Positions 24,091-35,119 of a stretch of DNA of 64,000 nucleotides are shown piece after piece. The DNA lies in assembly GCA_027604185.1 (NCBI GenBank), contig JADGKB010000021.1, positions 1 through 64,000 of the forward strand, read 5' to 3'. Position 1 is the first letter of the stretch, and each line of letters begins with the position of its first letter. The DNA is from Boothiomyces macroporosus (lineage: Eukaryota; Chytridiomycota; Chytridiomycetes; Rhizophydiales; Terramycetaceae). Under the pieces are notes generated by a model. It ran no database searches and was not told where the DNA came from. It was given only the letters and a program-made list of their open reading frames with translations. A program made the position numbers and the translations under genes.

Positions 24091-24180
24091 GTTTATCCTT
24101 TATTATGTCGATTTCCCCAACCGCGAGGATTAAAAGTTCATCCTTTATTATGTCGATTTCCCCAACCGCGAGGATTAAAA
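24091..24180. repeat. 45 bp tandem duplication over the TAP42 3' end
   Basis: Two copies, 24091-24135 and 24136-24180, differ at one base. On the minus strand the unit encodes the last 14 codons of TAP42 and a stop. The downstream copy stays in frame (45 is a multiple of 3). The single difference lies in the stop codon: TGA in the first copy read, TAA in the second. Confidence 0.9.
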
Positions 24181-25190
24181 TCTGTGAAATTATCCCACTC
24201 TCTTTTCTTGTAGGTTTCCTGATCAATTGCTTCTTCGTCATTGTCATCTGGGTCTTCCTTTACAGGTTGTTTTCTAGCATTAAAATAATTTACGTTCCGC
24301 CAGACAAAAAGTTTCCTCTTTCGATTTCTCTTTCAAGATACTCTTCAATCGTCATTGTTGGCAATATATGACCGGGCCTAAACACACCATTTGCCAATTC
24401 CTCTCTTTTGTTTTGCTCGGTTGTTATTACAAATGGTCGTAACGGCTATGTTAGAAGCAATTACTTTTCCTTGCTTATCCAGCATCGGTCCAGTAAGATC
24501 AGCTAGTTTAACTGTTCTTTCAGGCATGACCACTCTGTCTTGGTTATCAGATAATTTCATTTTTTCAGCGTACTTGAGGAGTTCTTGTTCATCCTTGATT
24601 TCAATTAATAGTTTGATGGCTTGCTGAACATGCAAGTCAAGTGTAGTCAGGATCAATTCTCTTTCGTAATCAGTTTCATCTTTGAGTTCTTGTTTCAGTA
24701 ATTCATTCAATTCCTCCAACTTTTGTTTAGTTTCCTTTTCCCGCTTGTATTGCTTGATTTTCTCTGTTCTGATTGCATCGCCTTTCGGTTTGATATCCTC
24801 CTTGTAATTATTAAAACGCTGTTTATCAGTTGGATTAATTATTCCATAAGAATCTAGAATATCCCAAAACTTTAGGAGGAACATTTGCGCTCTGTTTAAA
24901 ATTTGATCTCTTGGCTGATTGATTTTCAACAGCGTCTGCCCCAAGTAACTCTGAACAAGTAAATATTTTAAATCTGCTGTATTGATATCCTCCAATATTT
25001 CATTATCTGAAAACAACGAAAGTGATTCAACTCTGACTTGGATTTCTTGCAACAGCAACACAGTTTGGAATACCTGCTGTTGGTATAATTCATCCCTTGA
25101 AGGCAATTCGCTGTTATCGATATCGTGAATCTGCTTTACTGCTGCCTTGAATAAGTCTGGCAAGTTTTTATCTTCAAACGAACTCAACAT
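24138..25190 (-). CDS. IGBP1: TAP42/IGBP1, PP2A-family phosphatase regulator
   Basis: Three exons: 24444-25190, 24294-24415, 24138-24273; 334 residues. The N-terminal helical domain covers about residues 1-220, with LKYLLVQSYLGQTLLK and RKRE-rich helices that bind PP2A/PP4/PP6 catalytic subunits. The C-terminal part has KREELANGVFRPGHILPTM, TIEEYLEREIERGN and the closing NPRGWGNRHNKG, strongly typical of TAP42. The first intron is uncertain: frame and family similarity require removal of about 28 bp starting GTTACG (24416-24443), longer than any other here. The second is 20 bp. TAP42 acts downstream of TOR and protects free phosphatase subunits. A TGA stop is followed in frame by a duplicated C-terminus. 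Confidence 0.85.
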
Positions 25191-25217
25191 TTTCTGGAAA
25201 AAATTTAGAACGCAACT

Positions 25218-25439
25218 TTATTTAACTGGATAATCTACCCTAAAATTAATAGCAAATACTAGTGCAATAAAGAATATCAGGATCAACGCCGGATAGAAGA
25301 GGTAGGTAAAAGATACCCGTGAATACCAAAACCACATTTCCATGTACTGCCTATAGACAGTCCAAGTGGTTGATATCAAATTCCAAACTGTCCATGGTAA
25401 AGAATACAAGGAAACAAAGAATGCTATGGCAGGAATCAT
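25218..25439 (-). CDS. Small predicted membrane protein
   Basis: An open frame of 73 residues that I do not recognise. Hydrophobic stretches at about residues 1-22 and 44-66 predict two membrane helices, separated by a Trp/Tyr-rich loop (WTVWN, WTVYRQYMEMWFWYS). The tail is short and basic. It sits between the NOL6 stop (25504) and the TAP42 start (25190) on the same strand, with room for its own leader. The high Trp/Tyr content and clean ATG-to-TAA frame favour a real gene, but 73 codons could also arise by chance. Confidence 0.4.
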   Translation of the reverse strand: MIPAIAFFVSLYSLPWTVWNLISTTWTVYRQYMEMWFWYSRVSFTYLFYPALILIFFIALVFAINFRVDYPVK

Positions 25440-25503
25440 AACAGAAATTTGAGCAGCTTGAATTTATGAGAAAAATTATGCATGATTGCACATGTCAAAT
25501 TTA

Positions 25504-28500
25504 TTATAATAGTTGAATACCAGCAACGATTTCTCTTCCTAACCGCTGCATTTCTGCAAGGATCGCTTCCTTGTTTACTGCCACAGAAGGTTTCTACGTT
25601 AATTAATGATTACCTCCTTTGAAGTTTTTAATTTCGCATTGAATGTCAAGTTTGCTTTGAAATGCGTATCTTCTAGTCTACCTGGCTTCCATACGACGCA
25701 TATCTTGTCACCGCCATAAACATCGGCAAAGAACAAGGCAATATCTCCAAAGTACTCTACAAGCTCATTCAGATAGCGAGATTGCACGTTAATAAAGGAC
25801 TGTTCAATCAGTTTCTTATCATGAGCATCGAGAACATTTTTGAATTTGGATTTTTTAACTGGTGCACAGGATGGATCATAGTTTACTGAATAGTGGAAAT
25901 CAGGTAATCTGTGGGTGTTCAAATGGATAATGGCATGGTATCCGTGTGTAGGATGAACAAACAGAGGCTAATGTTAGAATTCAATTACAGAAATATCGTT
26001 CGTATTACCAGAAGTGAGGACATGCTTGATCAAATCTAACGACGATTTGGCAAGAATGGTGAATTTTTGGACAACCTTGGTAGATATATCCAAAGTATTC
26101 CACCAAGAACTACTATGATCAAGTTCGGTGGCTACAAACATTGAAATATGACCAACACCGCCAGCAGAGAGTTTGTTGAATTTTGCATTAATTTCATCTC
26201 TAATTTCTGTATTCAGCTTTTCGCTTTCTAATTCTACAATGAATGGCTCGCTAGACCATTTGAATGTAGAAACCATCTCTAGGAAACGAACAAACCCTAC
26301 CCACCCACTAGCTGGAGGTCCATAAGCAGTTGGTTGAGTGTAAATTCGTACGCAAAGCAATTCAACAACTTCAGGTGGAATTCCTGATTCGAACTTTGAT
26401 AGCAGCATCTGTGATGCCATCCATCTTTTCGCCAATCGAATAGTGAATCCTAAAAATGGGAATCGCAAACATAAATTTCCAATTAAAGAAGCATGAATTG
26501 GCCTATTGATGTTATCTGTAGTGTAGTTTTGTTTATATAGCGCTAATCCAGGTTTCTTGTGTGGTGGTGCAATTTTTACAATGTTTTCCAATAAATAAAT
26601 GATTCTTCCGACATAAATACGAACCTTGAATAGATATCCACTTGAATGAACTATTTGTAAATAACTTTCATTATTCATCCCAACACACACTGTTGCAACC
26701 GTCTCGGACTCTTTTTCAGCCAATGAAGATGCAATTTTGATGTAGAAGGCCCTCTTCATAGTTTCAATAGCACTGATATCGTCCGGCCATTTTCCTGAAG
26801 TTTCAAACTCAATTAAAAACTCTGGAGGATTGGACCTTGAAATGATGGCTGAAGGATCGTCCGGTTGTGGAACAAAGACAGAAGAGTATGTCAGCGAGTC
26901 AGTTAATGGATGAATTCGATGAATTGATAGTCTCAAGTCAATCGCTTTTAATTCTTTGATCAAGTCTTGGTAAGCATCCATCACTCCCTGATATGAATTT
27001 GTAGGTTTTTCATGTGATTTAGGATTCAAGTATTTGTTACCCAACCCTGCCCAGTATGTTACACCATCATCTTCCCCAACACTGAAATGGAAATGCAATA
27101 GATAAGCAGTCATTCTTGCCACCAACAATGCCCTGGATTGAATTGAACCATCACTAGAAAATACAACACTTTCTAAAATAGAACCGTCCTTGTATCTGCG
27201 CAATTCAGATTTTCCACCCCAGATTCTCTTGAACTCTTTCACGGCCTCCTTATCATCGCCAGAAGGCCCTTGTTCAACTTCTTTAATAGAATTTTCAGGG
27301 TGGAGAATCATTCCGATGGTAATGTTTGTGCATTCATTTCCATTTGGTCCAGATTCATTAATTTTCCAGTTTTTCAGTCTGGGTGTGCTTACTGAAATTG
27401 ACAAAACTCTCTTGTTAAGACCTTGCTTGAGAATTTTGTACAACTGTCGCAGGCAAAAACTGGTTTTATCTGCAAGGTCGAGAGAATCTCCAAGTGTATA
27501 TGAAGCAAGAGATTTCGGCAACTTTGGTATTCTGAAAATATTGTCATATTTCAACCACGGCTGATCCACATTCTTTAAAAACAAATCTTCAAAGCGGTCG
27601 GAGGTAGAGTCGTTAAAGAAACTCAACGTCAGCTTGGCTTCATATTGGATTTCATCCATTGCAGACTTTGTAATATGAGCTGCAATATTGATTGTTCCAG
27701 ATGGATCTACGATTGCAATATCATAGTTTTCAAGAAAGTACTCGCTAGAAAACTATTGTTAACCATAAATACCTCTTCTTTTTCAATTGGTTCAAAGTTT
27801 TCACTCAAGAACAGCGGGGAGCGGGAAAAGTCATGATGCGCCAATAAGTCCAAAGTAATTTTCAGCATCTGATAACTGCTAAACCCTTTTGCAATTCTTT
27901 TGGTGCCATTCTTTCCGCTGCTTTTCAATAGAGCAGCCATAATCATTGAAATTAGAAATCCAGACAATCCAAATCCGTTTTTCTGATATTCAGAAAGACC
28001 CCTTTGGGCAATCCACACTTTAGACAAAATAATTGCATGCTTTAAGGCTGGAGCATCTTTTAGACTGGAGTGAATAAAATTCAGATGTGACACCATTTCA
28101 GTATCCTGCAACAGGGAGGCATTGTAATGTGGGGTAGGGACTAGCTCGCCCTCTTCAGATGGAGGTCTTACATTGTTACGCTGAGGTGCTAGTTTTGCTT
28201 TTGAAAATACCTCTCCAGACAAAACTGGGAAAATTCTAAATTCAACCTTTCGTTTCGAAAAATGATTCTTTGATTTATCTTATGTTAGAATTAAAATACC
28301 TGTGGATTTGACAATTAATATTGGTCTCTTTATATCATTTTGAAATGATTGGAATTCCAATTCATATCCTTTGGATTTTAAGATTGATGCAACAACAGAT
28401 AGGTAGTAGGCTCTCTTGTAAAAATATCTGTTGTTGACATGGTCTTTATCCAAGAATAGAGAGCTTGGCATAGTGATGGCGATATCCACATTGACATTTT

Positions 28501-29070
28501 CCTTTCTTTTTGTCATGGTTTGCAACAGAAAACTCCCCACAATTGAAATGCTGTCAGGCTTCTTGAAAGCGAATTTCAGTAGTGTATCTTTTGGAGGAGC
28601 AAATGGGATTGCTATTCCAGATTTTTTCATACTTGAAATTATTTGACTTGCTGATTTTGGCTCAATCTCAGGCATCCCATCCAAAATATCCTTGATTTCA
28701 TGCAATGCGTTTTGGACAACATTATTCTTGTTTGGATTGAATTCTACTTGCTTGATCAATTCTTCTATTTGTAGTTTAAACAAGTTGGACTTGAACATTT
28801 CAGAGGTTTGCTTCAAGTTTTGCATTTCGTTATTTGTTGGCGGTCTGTAGAGTGACTTTTCGTCCAATTTGGTCTTCTTTTTTGGTTGCTCTTCCTCATT
28901 CTCTTCATCCTCCTCTTCGCTGAAGTCTTCATCGTCAATCATTTCGTCATCCATTTCTTCTTCAATTTCTTCATCAATCATGTCATCATCTTGATACTCT
29001 TCAGGCTCTTCAAACTTTTTCTTTTCTTTCTAATTATTAGGTTGGATTTTACTTTTTCTTTCTTTCCCAT
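25504..29070 (-). CDS. NOL6: NOL6/Utp22, SSU processome component
   Basis: Six exons: 29053-29070 (6 codons), 28300-29029, 27773-28278, 25989-27752, 25614-25967, 25504-25593. Introns are 20-23 bp; 1153 residues, matching human NOL6 (1146). The N-terminus is acidic (runs of Glu and Asp). A first nucleotidyltransferase-like domain contains ISIVGSFLLQTMTKRK and NVDIAITMP. FIHSSLKDAPALKHAIILSKVW, FGLSGFLISMIM and GDDKEAVKEFKRIWG are further Nrap-domain landmarks. The C-terminal domain ends GDKICVVWKPGRL and a short helical tail. Utp22/NOL6 works in the nucleolar 90S pre-ribosome with the UTP-C module and Rrp7. The nucleotidyltransferase folds are thought to be inactive in this family. Confidence 0.93.
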
Positions 29071-29229
29071 TTTCCCAAACAAAAAAAAATATAAAAAAAA
29101 TTATGTGCCAAATTCAGATATCTCTGACTGGCAATAATATTTGGTCTAATGGTAATGATATCATTACGAAAATGAAATTATTGTTCTAGTATCATCGTAG
29201 AGTGAGCGAGTCCTATTGCGTCATTCGCC

Positions 29230-31651
29230 ATGATCCAAGTATGCTTCAGTATAACGTTTGTTCAACCATTTATTTCTTTCCTAATGAAATTGAGAAATCC
29301 AAGTGGCTTCAAATTAAAGTCGAGCAAACCGATTGTTCTGGTGAATGATCACGGAAATGAGTTCAGGATCGAAATAATAAGCGACTCAGTTATCCGGATA
29401 GTTCACATTCAGCCTGGCGTGCAGTTGGAAGAATCCCAAAGTTTAGATTTGCCATCCGTCCAAGCAAAGGTTTTCGAAAATCAGGACCATTTACTCATTG
29501 ATACAGCCCAAATTAGGATCAAAGTGTACTATAAGCAAGATCTGTATCTGGAATGGTGTACTTTGGACGAGATCCAATTCCTGGCAGACTTGAAGTTTAG
29601 AGCTTACGAATATGATTTGCATGCTGGAGCTGGACACCATTTGAAACATTCGCCAGATTTGATTTATTACGGATTAGGAGAGCGGGGATCTCCGCTGTTT
29701 TTGAATGAAAGATCGTTTCAACTGAAATGCACTGATGCTTTGGGATACAATCCGGAATCTGGAGATCCGCTCTATAAGCATATTCCATTTTATATTGGTC
29801 TTAATCAGTCCACAAAGATTGCATATGGGATATTTTATAATAGTCTATCAACAGGGTATATGAATTTTGGATCTGAAATCGACGCTTTGTGGGGACAATT
29901 TACCAATGTTAAGTTTGATACTGGGCCATTGGATTACTATGTAATCTTTGGTCCTCAAATATCTGCTGTGGTTGAAGGCTTTGCTTCAATAATTGGTAAA
30001 CCAGCTCTAGTGCCAAAATATGCTTTGGGGTATTTGGCTTCTTCAATGGGCTACGCTGAATCTGAAGAAGCTCAACAACTTATCGATAACTTTCCGAGTC
30101 TATTGAGCAAGCATGGTATCAGCTGTGACTTGTTGCATCTATCTTCTGGATACACTGTAGATGAAGTTACTGGGACGAGGAACGTGTTTACTTGGAACAA
30201 GTAAGGTTTATTCCTAATCAGAAAACGATTCCCAAATCCAGTAAAACTGTTTGAAAATCTACATAGTAAAGGGATCAAAGTAGTAGCAAATGTAAAACCT
30301 TGGCTATTAGCTAACCACCCAAAATACAAAGAGCTGGAAAATGCCAAAGGATTTGTATGGGATCCAGAGGTACTTTCTACTAATTTAGACTAATTCTCCC
30401 AGTATTATCAGACTGTGGAGTGCAGGAGAAGGTGCAACTGCTGAAGGAAGCTACATTGACTTTTCAAATCCAATTGGAAAGCAATTTTGGAAAGATGGAA
30501 TCAAGGAGTTGTTGGAGATAGGAATCGAAGGGATCTGGAACGATAATAATGAAATGAGTATACATGACGATGATCACCTGTTTGACATGGGTGCAAGTCC
30601 TAAGGCAGTTGGACAAGTTGGAAGGGCATATCAAACGATCCTAATGGCTGAAGCATCATATGAAGCAATGATCGAAACTAATCCAACTAAACGGCCTTTT
30701 CTTATCACAAGATCTGGCGCACCTCGTTCTCATGTGTATGCTTCTCAAACGTGGTCTGGGGACAACAGTACCTCATGGAATACTCTTAAGCATAACATAC
30801 CAATGGGTTTAAATGCAGGTCTGTCACTTTTATCAGGCTATGGTCACGATGTTGGCGGATTTGTTGGGCCAAGGCCTTCACCGGAATTATTCGTCAGATG
30901 GGTGCAGTCTGGCATATTTCATCCTCGATTTTGTATTCATTCATGGAAGAAGGAAGGGATCACCGAGCCTTGGATGTACCCTCAAGTCTTACCTATCATA
31001 CGAGATGCCATCACTTTTCGCTACAAGCTGATTCCTTACCTGTATTCTCTTTCTGTTGAATCCCACAAAACTGGCTTACCTATTATTCGTCCAACCGTCA
31101 TGCATTTCCAGAATGATCCAAACACCTTCAAACAATCCTTTGACTATCTTTTAGGTCCGCGATTGCTTGTTGGGTCGGTTTACGAAGAAGGAGCAACTTT
31201 TAGATCGATTTACTTGCCAAACTCTGATGATGCTCTGTGGTACGACTTTTGGGGAGGAAGATGGTATAACGGAGGTCAACGTGTTAAGGTTCCAGTACCG
31301 CTAGATCAGCATGGTTGTCTCTTTGCCAAATCTGGCAGTATAATTCCCATCAACCCAAGTCCTGGCCAAAACACTACATTTGATAGCAGCAGAACAATTT
31401 TGATTTTCCCTAGTTTCGCTGATGGAAGTAGTGAAACAGTTATTTTTGATGATGATGGCATGTCACTTGCTGCTCCACAGTTTACTGTAAAGATGAAGAT
31501 GGTCTGGACAAGCGATAAAGTTACCGTTGAATTTAATGTGATAAAGAAAGACTGGAGACCAGCGTATAGTGAAATCAAGTTCCAGCTTCCGATCGCAGAC
31601 CACAGAGATCTTATTTTAAACGGAATCAAATGTAATTCAATTCAAATTTGA
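29230..31651 (+). CDS. Glycoside hydrolase family 31 alpha-glucosidase
   Basis: Three exons: 29230-30200, 30222-30369, 30389-31651, with introns of 21 and 19 bp; up to 793 residues. The nucleophile motif GIWNDNNEM (Asp as nucleophile) and the acid/base region SGAPRSHVYASQTWSGDNSTSW (split here as SGAPRSHVYAS and QTWSGDNS) are both intact. An N-terminal beta-sandwich precedes the barrel and YDFWGGRWYNGGQ begins the distal beta domain. The first in-frame ATG (29230) adds a hydrophobic 18 residues that could be a signal peptide; the ATG at 29284 would give a cytosolic form. It probably removes alpha-linked glucose from maltose- or glycogen-type substrates. Confidence 0.88.
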
Positions 31652-31682
31652 AATAAATTTTAAAGTTTTTATTGTTTAAAAA

Positions 31683-32954
31683 TCAAATATTGGCCGATTG
31701 GGATAACGAAGCAGATACTGGTAGTTGGAATCCAAGGCGCTTTACTTTTAATGAGTTTACCTGGTCCATAAAGTCATCAAACAAGTATTGTGTGTCTAGC
31801 GGACCCCCCATCGCTTCAGGGTGGAATTGCACGGATGAAAATGGGAGAGATACATGACGAATACCCTCGTTGGAGCCATCATTTGCATTTCTAAAGTAAG
31901 GGGCCCATCCTTCAGGAGTAGTTCCGTCATTCAGAGCATAGCCATGATTTTGCGAGGTGATTACACATCCACCTTTTTGGAGGTTCAAAGCAGGTTGATT
32001 GTGGCCACGATTTCCATATGGCAATTTGTAGGATTTAAACCCAGCTGCTAATCCAAGCACTTGATGACCCATGCAAATGCCAAAAATTGGAACTGGAACC
32101 TTCATGGCGCTTGATTTGGCAAGAACCTTTTTGACAACTTCAGTGGTTTTGGTAGCATTTTTTGGATCACCTGGCCCATTTGAAAGGAACACTCCATCGA
32201 ATTCAGATAATTTAGAGGAAAAATCATAGTCATGTGGGAAAGCAGTAACTTGGGCACCGCGTTCTACCAAACACCTAATAATATTGTCCTTGGCTCCATA
32301 GTCTACTAAAGCAATTTTTGTTTTGCCATTAAAGTTGAAAACACGAATGTCCTTGCGAGAAACGGCGTTGATCCAATCAGCAGAGTCATCAGTGTATTCT
32401 GGAGGTTCTTGTGCCATTGCTTCTTCACCAATAGAGATATGTCCGACAGTAGACCCTCTTTCACGCAATAAAGTGACAACTGCACGAGTGTCTACACCAG
32501 TTAGGGCTGGAACTCCGTAGCGGGTACACCATTGTCCAAGAGACTCGATAGCATTCCAGTGAGAGTACTTGGCAGCATAGTCATTGACAATAATGCCAGA
32601 AACTTGGATCTTGCTGCTTTCAAAGTACTTGTGAAGTCCGTACTTGTCCAAAGTAGGAGGAGGGACGCCATAATTGCCAACCAGAGGTTGTGTGAAAACC
32701 AAGATTTGGCCGTGATAGGATGGATCAGTCATTGACTCGGGATATCCAACTAGAGAAGTAGTAAACACGACTTCACCAGAAGTGATTGGTTTGACGGCAC
32801 CAAAAGAAGTGGCATTAAAAGTGTGACCAGTGTTGAGACGTAAGGTGGCAGGGAAAGAAGGGCTTTCTGGCGTTTGCTTTGTAAGGAAGCCGTTATTAGA
32901 GAGGGTAGCTAGTCTGCGGATAGAAAATTTGTTGATCTTGTTAATTAAAGGCAT
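31683..32954 (-). CDS. CPA1: Carbamoyl-phosphate synthase small (glutaminase) subunit
   Basis: Single exon, about 423 residues from the ATG at 32954. It starts MPLINKINKFSIRRLATLS, a basic amphipathic stretch that looks mitochondrial. The N-terminal CPSase small domain (GEVVFTTSLVGYPESMTDPSY) is followed by a class I glutamine amidotransferase domain with nucleophile GICMGHQ and the QFHPE His/Glu pair. LSNGPGDP is the oxyanion-site signature. It is a stand-alone small subunit, as in the arginine-specific enzyme of fungi (Cpa1/Arg2), not the fused CAD form. It should pair with a large subunit elsewhere. A 25-codon upstream ORF ends 17 bp before the start. Confidence 0.93.
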   Translation of the reverse strand: MPLINKINKFSIRRLATLSNNGFLTKQTPESPSFPATLRLNTGHTFNATSFGAVKPITSGEVVFTTSLVGYPESMTDPSYHGQILVFTQPLVGNYGVPPPTLDKYGLHKYFESSKIQVSGIIVNDYAAKYSHWNAIESLGQWCTRYGVPALTGVDTRAVVTLLRERGSTVGHISIGEEAMAQEPPEYTDDSADWINAVSRKDIRVFNFNGKTKIALVDYGAKDNIIRCLVERGAQVTAFPHDYDFSSKLSEFDGVFLSNGPGDPKNATKTTEVVKKVLAKSSAMKVPVPIFGICMGHQVLGLAAGFKSYKLPYGNRGHNQPALNLQKGGCVITSQNHGYALNDGTTPEGWAPYFRNANDGSNEGIRHVSLPFSSVQFHPEAMGGPLDTQYLFDDFMDQVNSLKVKRLGFQLPVSASLSQSANI

Positions 32955-32971
32955 TTGGGAATAATCTACTG

Positions 32972-33049
32972 TCAGCAATAACTTACTTGTTCAGAAATGT
33001 AGTTGTTTGATACTTTTTCGTCTTTGTGCTGGTAAGGGAAACTAAACAT
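32972..33049 (-). other. Candidate regulatory uORF before CPA1
   Basis: A 25-codon ATG-to-TGA frame in the CPA1 leader, ending 17 bp before the main ATG. Its peptide starts MFSFPY and contains NNYISEQ. Fungal CPA1/arg-2 leaders carry a uORF of 24-26 codons, the arginine attenuator peptide, with a DY(I/L)SD core that stalls ribosomes when arginine is high. Length and position fit and NYISE is a partial match, but the conserved Trp after the core is absent. A GTAAGT donor inside the uORF (from 32986) could splice its end away. The assignment is suggestive only. Confidence 0.35.
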
Positions 33050-33375
33050 AAACCTTTGGCTGCTAGAGTGAAACTGGAGTTTCGGGTGGAAATTTTCTAT
33101 TTTTTCTCTCTTTATATGCTGGTGATGGAGATTAAGCTTACGTGACATTTGATTGGGCGATAAGAAAAAGTCCACCCTCCCTCTGATTTCAAGGCAATAA
33201 TTCATGCGGAAATAAACAATAGAGGAACAAGGATGTTTCAGACCTGGGAAATTCCTCAGAAAGCTAAAGTTTGGAATAGCAATCATTTTTGATTTTCCCT
33301 TTGAGCGTGACTCACAGGTCCGGGCCCGAAATAGAAACTTTTTTTAGTTGAAGCCATTCGATTCTGTGATCCAGC

Positions 33376-33610
33376 TTAGTAAATGATGTGCTGCATTTGG
33401 TCTTTGCGGTACTGGCGGCCAATACTATAGAGCCGGTTGCCAATCAGGATTCAGACATTTTACTTGATCAACTCCAACTGTCACCACCCCTGTCACATCA
33501 ATACCATCTGCTGTTCACAATTTGGTTGTCTGAGATTCTGCGCTTTCACCAACACCATCATATACAGACTCGTCAAACAGCCATTGACCAAACTGTTTTT
33601 TCTAATTGGA
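33376..33610 (+). pseudogene. Relic of a CBM18 (hevein-like) chitin-binding protein
   Basis: No intact frame is present, but two decayed chitin-binding modules can be read. The first gives AAFGLCGTGGQYYRAGCQSGF, the typical second half of a fungal CBM18 (quoted core: FGLCGTGGQ and AGCQSGF). After one in-frame stop it continues as a Thr/Pro linker, STPTVTTPVTSIPSA. A second module in another frame shows CHINTICCSQFG. One core Cys is replaced by Ala in the first, and stops and frameshifts separate the parts. CBM18 domains bind chitin in secreted fungal proteins. Short introns could not repair all the breaks I see, so I call it a relic. Confidence 0.5.
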
Positions 33611-33861
33611 AAGTTTTCAGATAGCATGAATTGAAAAGTGACAAATACACTTTCATTATCCCGTTTTCATTAACAAAACCCTAAAACACGCGTTGCTCTG
33701 TGTAACATTTCCCAGTTGATATAAAGATCATTATTAATTCTGCGTTCCCTTTCATTTATCATCAACTAGAGATACTATTAAGGCTGAGCAAGTGCTTTTC
33801 CACATTGCGTTTCCATGGGCGCAAGTTTCAATTACCCGTGGATTTGTTGCTCTTTTATATT

Positions 33862-35110
33862 ATGCCTCCATCATTAACTACAGCGCAATTTCAAATAATT
33901 TCAATTATTACGAGAGTATCTGCAGTCTTAGGATTGATAGGTGCACTTGCAATTTTCTATGTAAGAATTACTTAATTGTAGAAACGGAAAACTTCTCCCC
34001 AGTTCTTTTTCAATCCCATGGGAATGCTAATGCTCGCATTGGCAGTATCGGACAGTGTAAATTCCCTCGTTGGCTTCATTGGAAGATATCCAATAGATTA
34101 TAACGATGAAGCTTTTTGCCTAGTTGAAGGTACCTGTAAATTAACATAGCCGTATTGATGTACCAAGCAAACGTTTCTTCAGCACTGCTAGCACTTGGAT
34201 TGGCATTTAATATTTACTTTGTGATTGTAATGAATGGAGATACGTATCAAGTGCGAAAATACCAATTGTCATTCATTGCATTTTCATTCATCTTTCCGCC
34301 AATAGTTGCTTCGATACCAATCATAATCAACGTACCGTTTTATGGGAACAGCGACCTCTGGTGTTGGATATCAGGCAAAGATCCAATCAACATATTGTAC
34401 TTTTTTTACATGGAGCTTTGGTCGGTTATATTATTGATAATAATCGCATACTTTATAGTTTGGAGACAGCTAAAGTAATATTAACTGATATTAGCAAAGA
34501 AAAATCAGCAACAACCAGACCAAACTACTATAAACAGATGGTAATGCGCTTAATGATGGCATACTCATTAACCATTGTGCTATCTTGGATACCAGGAACA
34601 ATAAACAGAGTGAATGATACGACGTTGCTGCTGCCGCGATTTCCGTTGGTCTTACTGCAAGGTCTTATAGCGCCTGCAAGAGGGCTACTGAACAGCTTTG
34701 CATTTTTCTATACAATAGGAAAAAGCCCCAAAGATATTCGAGATAACCAAGATATTCTTACAGATCCCAATTTCGTTATACCCAGAAAGCCATCTTATAC
34801 TATAACTACATCAATTTCAGAGCAAGATAGACCAAAATCAACGGCAAATCAGAAATCAAATGGTCATTCGGATGGCAAACCAATTAGTTCATTGAACAAC
34901 TGGATCTCATCATTAACACAAACTTCTGCGCCGAAATTAGTTCCAACTGATACCTTTGAAGCTTACCTTTTAAAACTCAACGCTTCTGAATCGGTAATAA
35001 ACGAAGCAGATGATTCTGCAAGCATGATTTCAAAAAAGAATGCCAGAGTCGAAGATGGCTATAAGAGCAATCGTAATTCGGCCGAATCATTGAAAATAGA
35101 ACCTATATAA
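33862..35110 (+). CDS. Seven-transmembrane receptor, cAMP-receptor/Git3-like
   Basis: Four exons: 33862-33960, 33982-34129, 34150-34474, 34495-35110, with introns of 21, 20 and 20 bp; 395 residues. Hydrophobic segments predict seven helices: the first ends LIGALAIFY, later ones include LMLALAVSDSVNSLVGF, ALLALGLAFNIYFVIV and a sixth with TIVLSWIPGTINRV. A soluble Ser-rich cytoplasmic tail of about 130 residues follows. The layout resembles the cAMP-receptor/GPR1-like group used for nutrient or chemical sensing in fungi and amoebae. The ligand is unknown. Its stop lies 9 bp from the stop of the convergent ENT transporter. Confidence 0.75.
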
Positions 35111-35119
35111 TACAATATA

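Larger units (their letters stand above)
32955..33861. other. Long intergenic region between CPA1 and GPCR
   Basis: At about 0.9 kb this is the longest gene-poor stretch in the window. It holds the CPA1 leader with a candidate regulatory uORF (32972-33049), a relic of a CBM18 chitin-binding gene (about 33376-33610), an AAACCCTAA telobox-like site at 33676, and the GPCR 5' flank. Nothing else is supported. Confidence 0.6.

Noticed and set aside
32955..32978. Upstream extension of CPA1 to 32978
   Set aside because: The first codon there is TTG, not ATG, and lies within the leader that holds the uORF; the ATG at 32954 begins a plausible targeting sequence.
33437..33634. 65-codon Cys-rich plus-strand frame as an intact small secreted protein
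   Set aside because: It covers only one of two CBM18-like modules, has no signal peptide, and the matching module before it is in another frame; better read as a relic.
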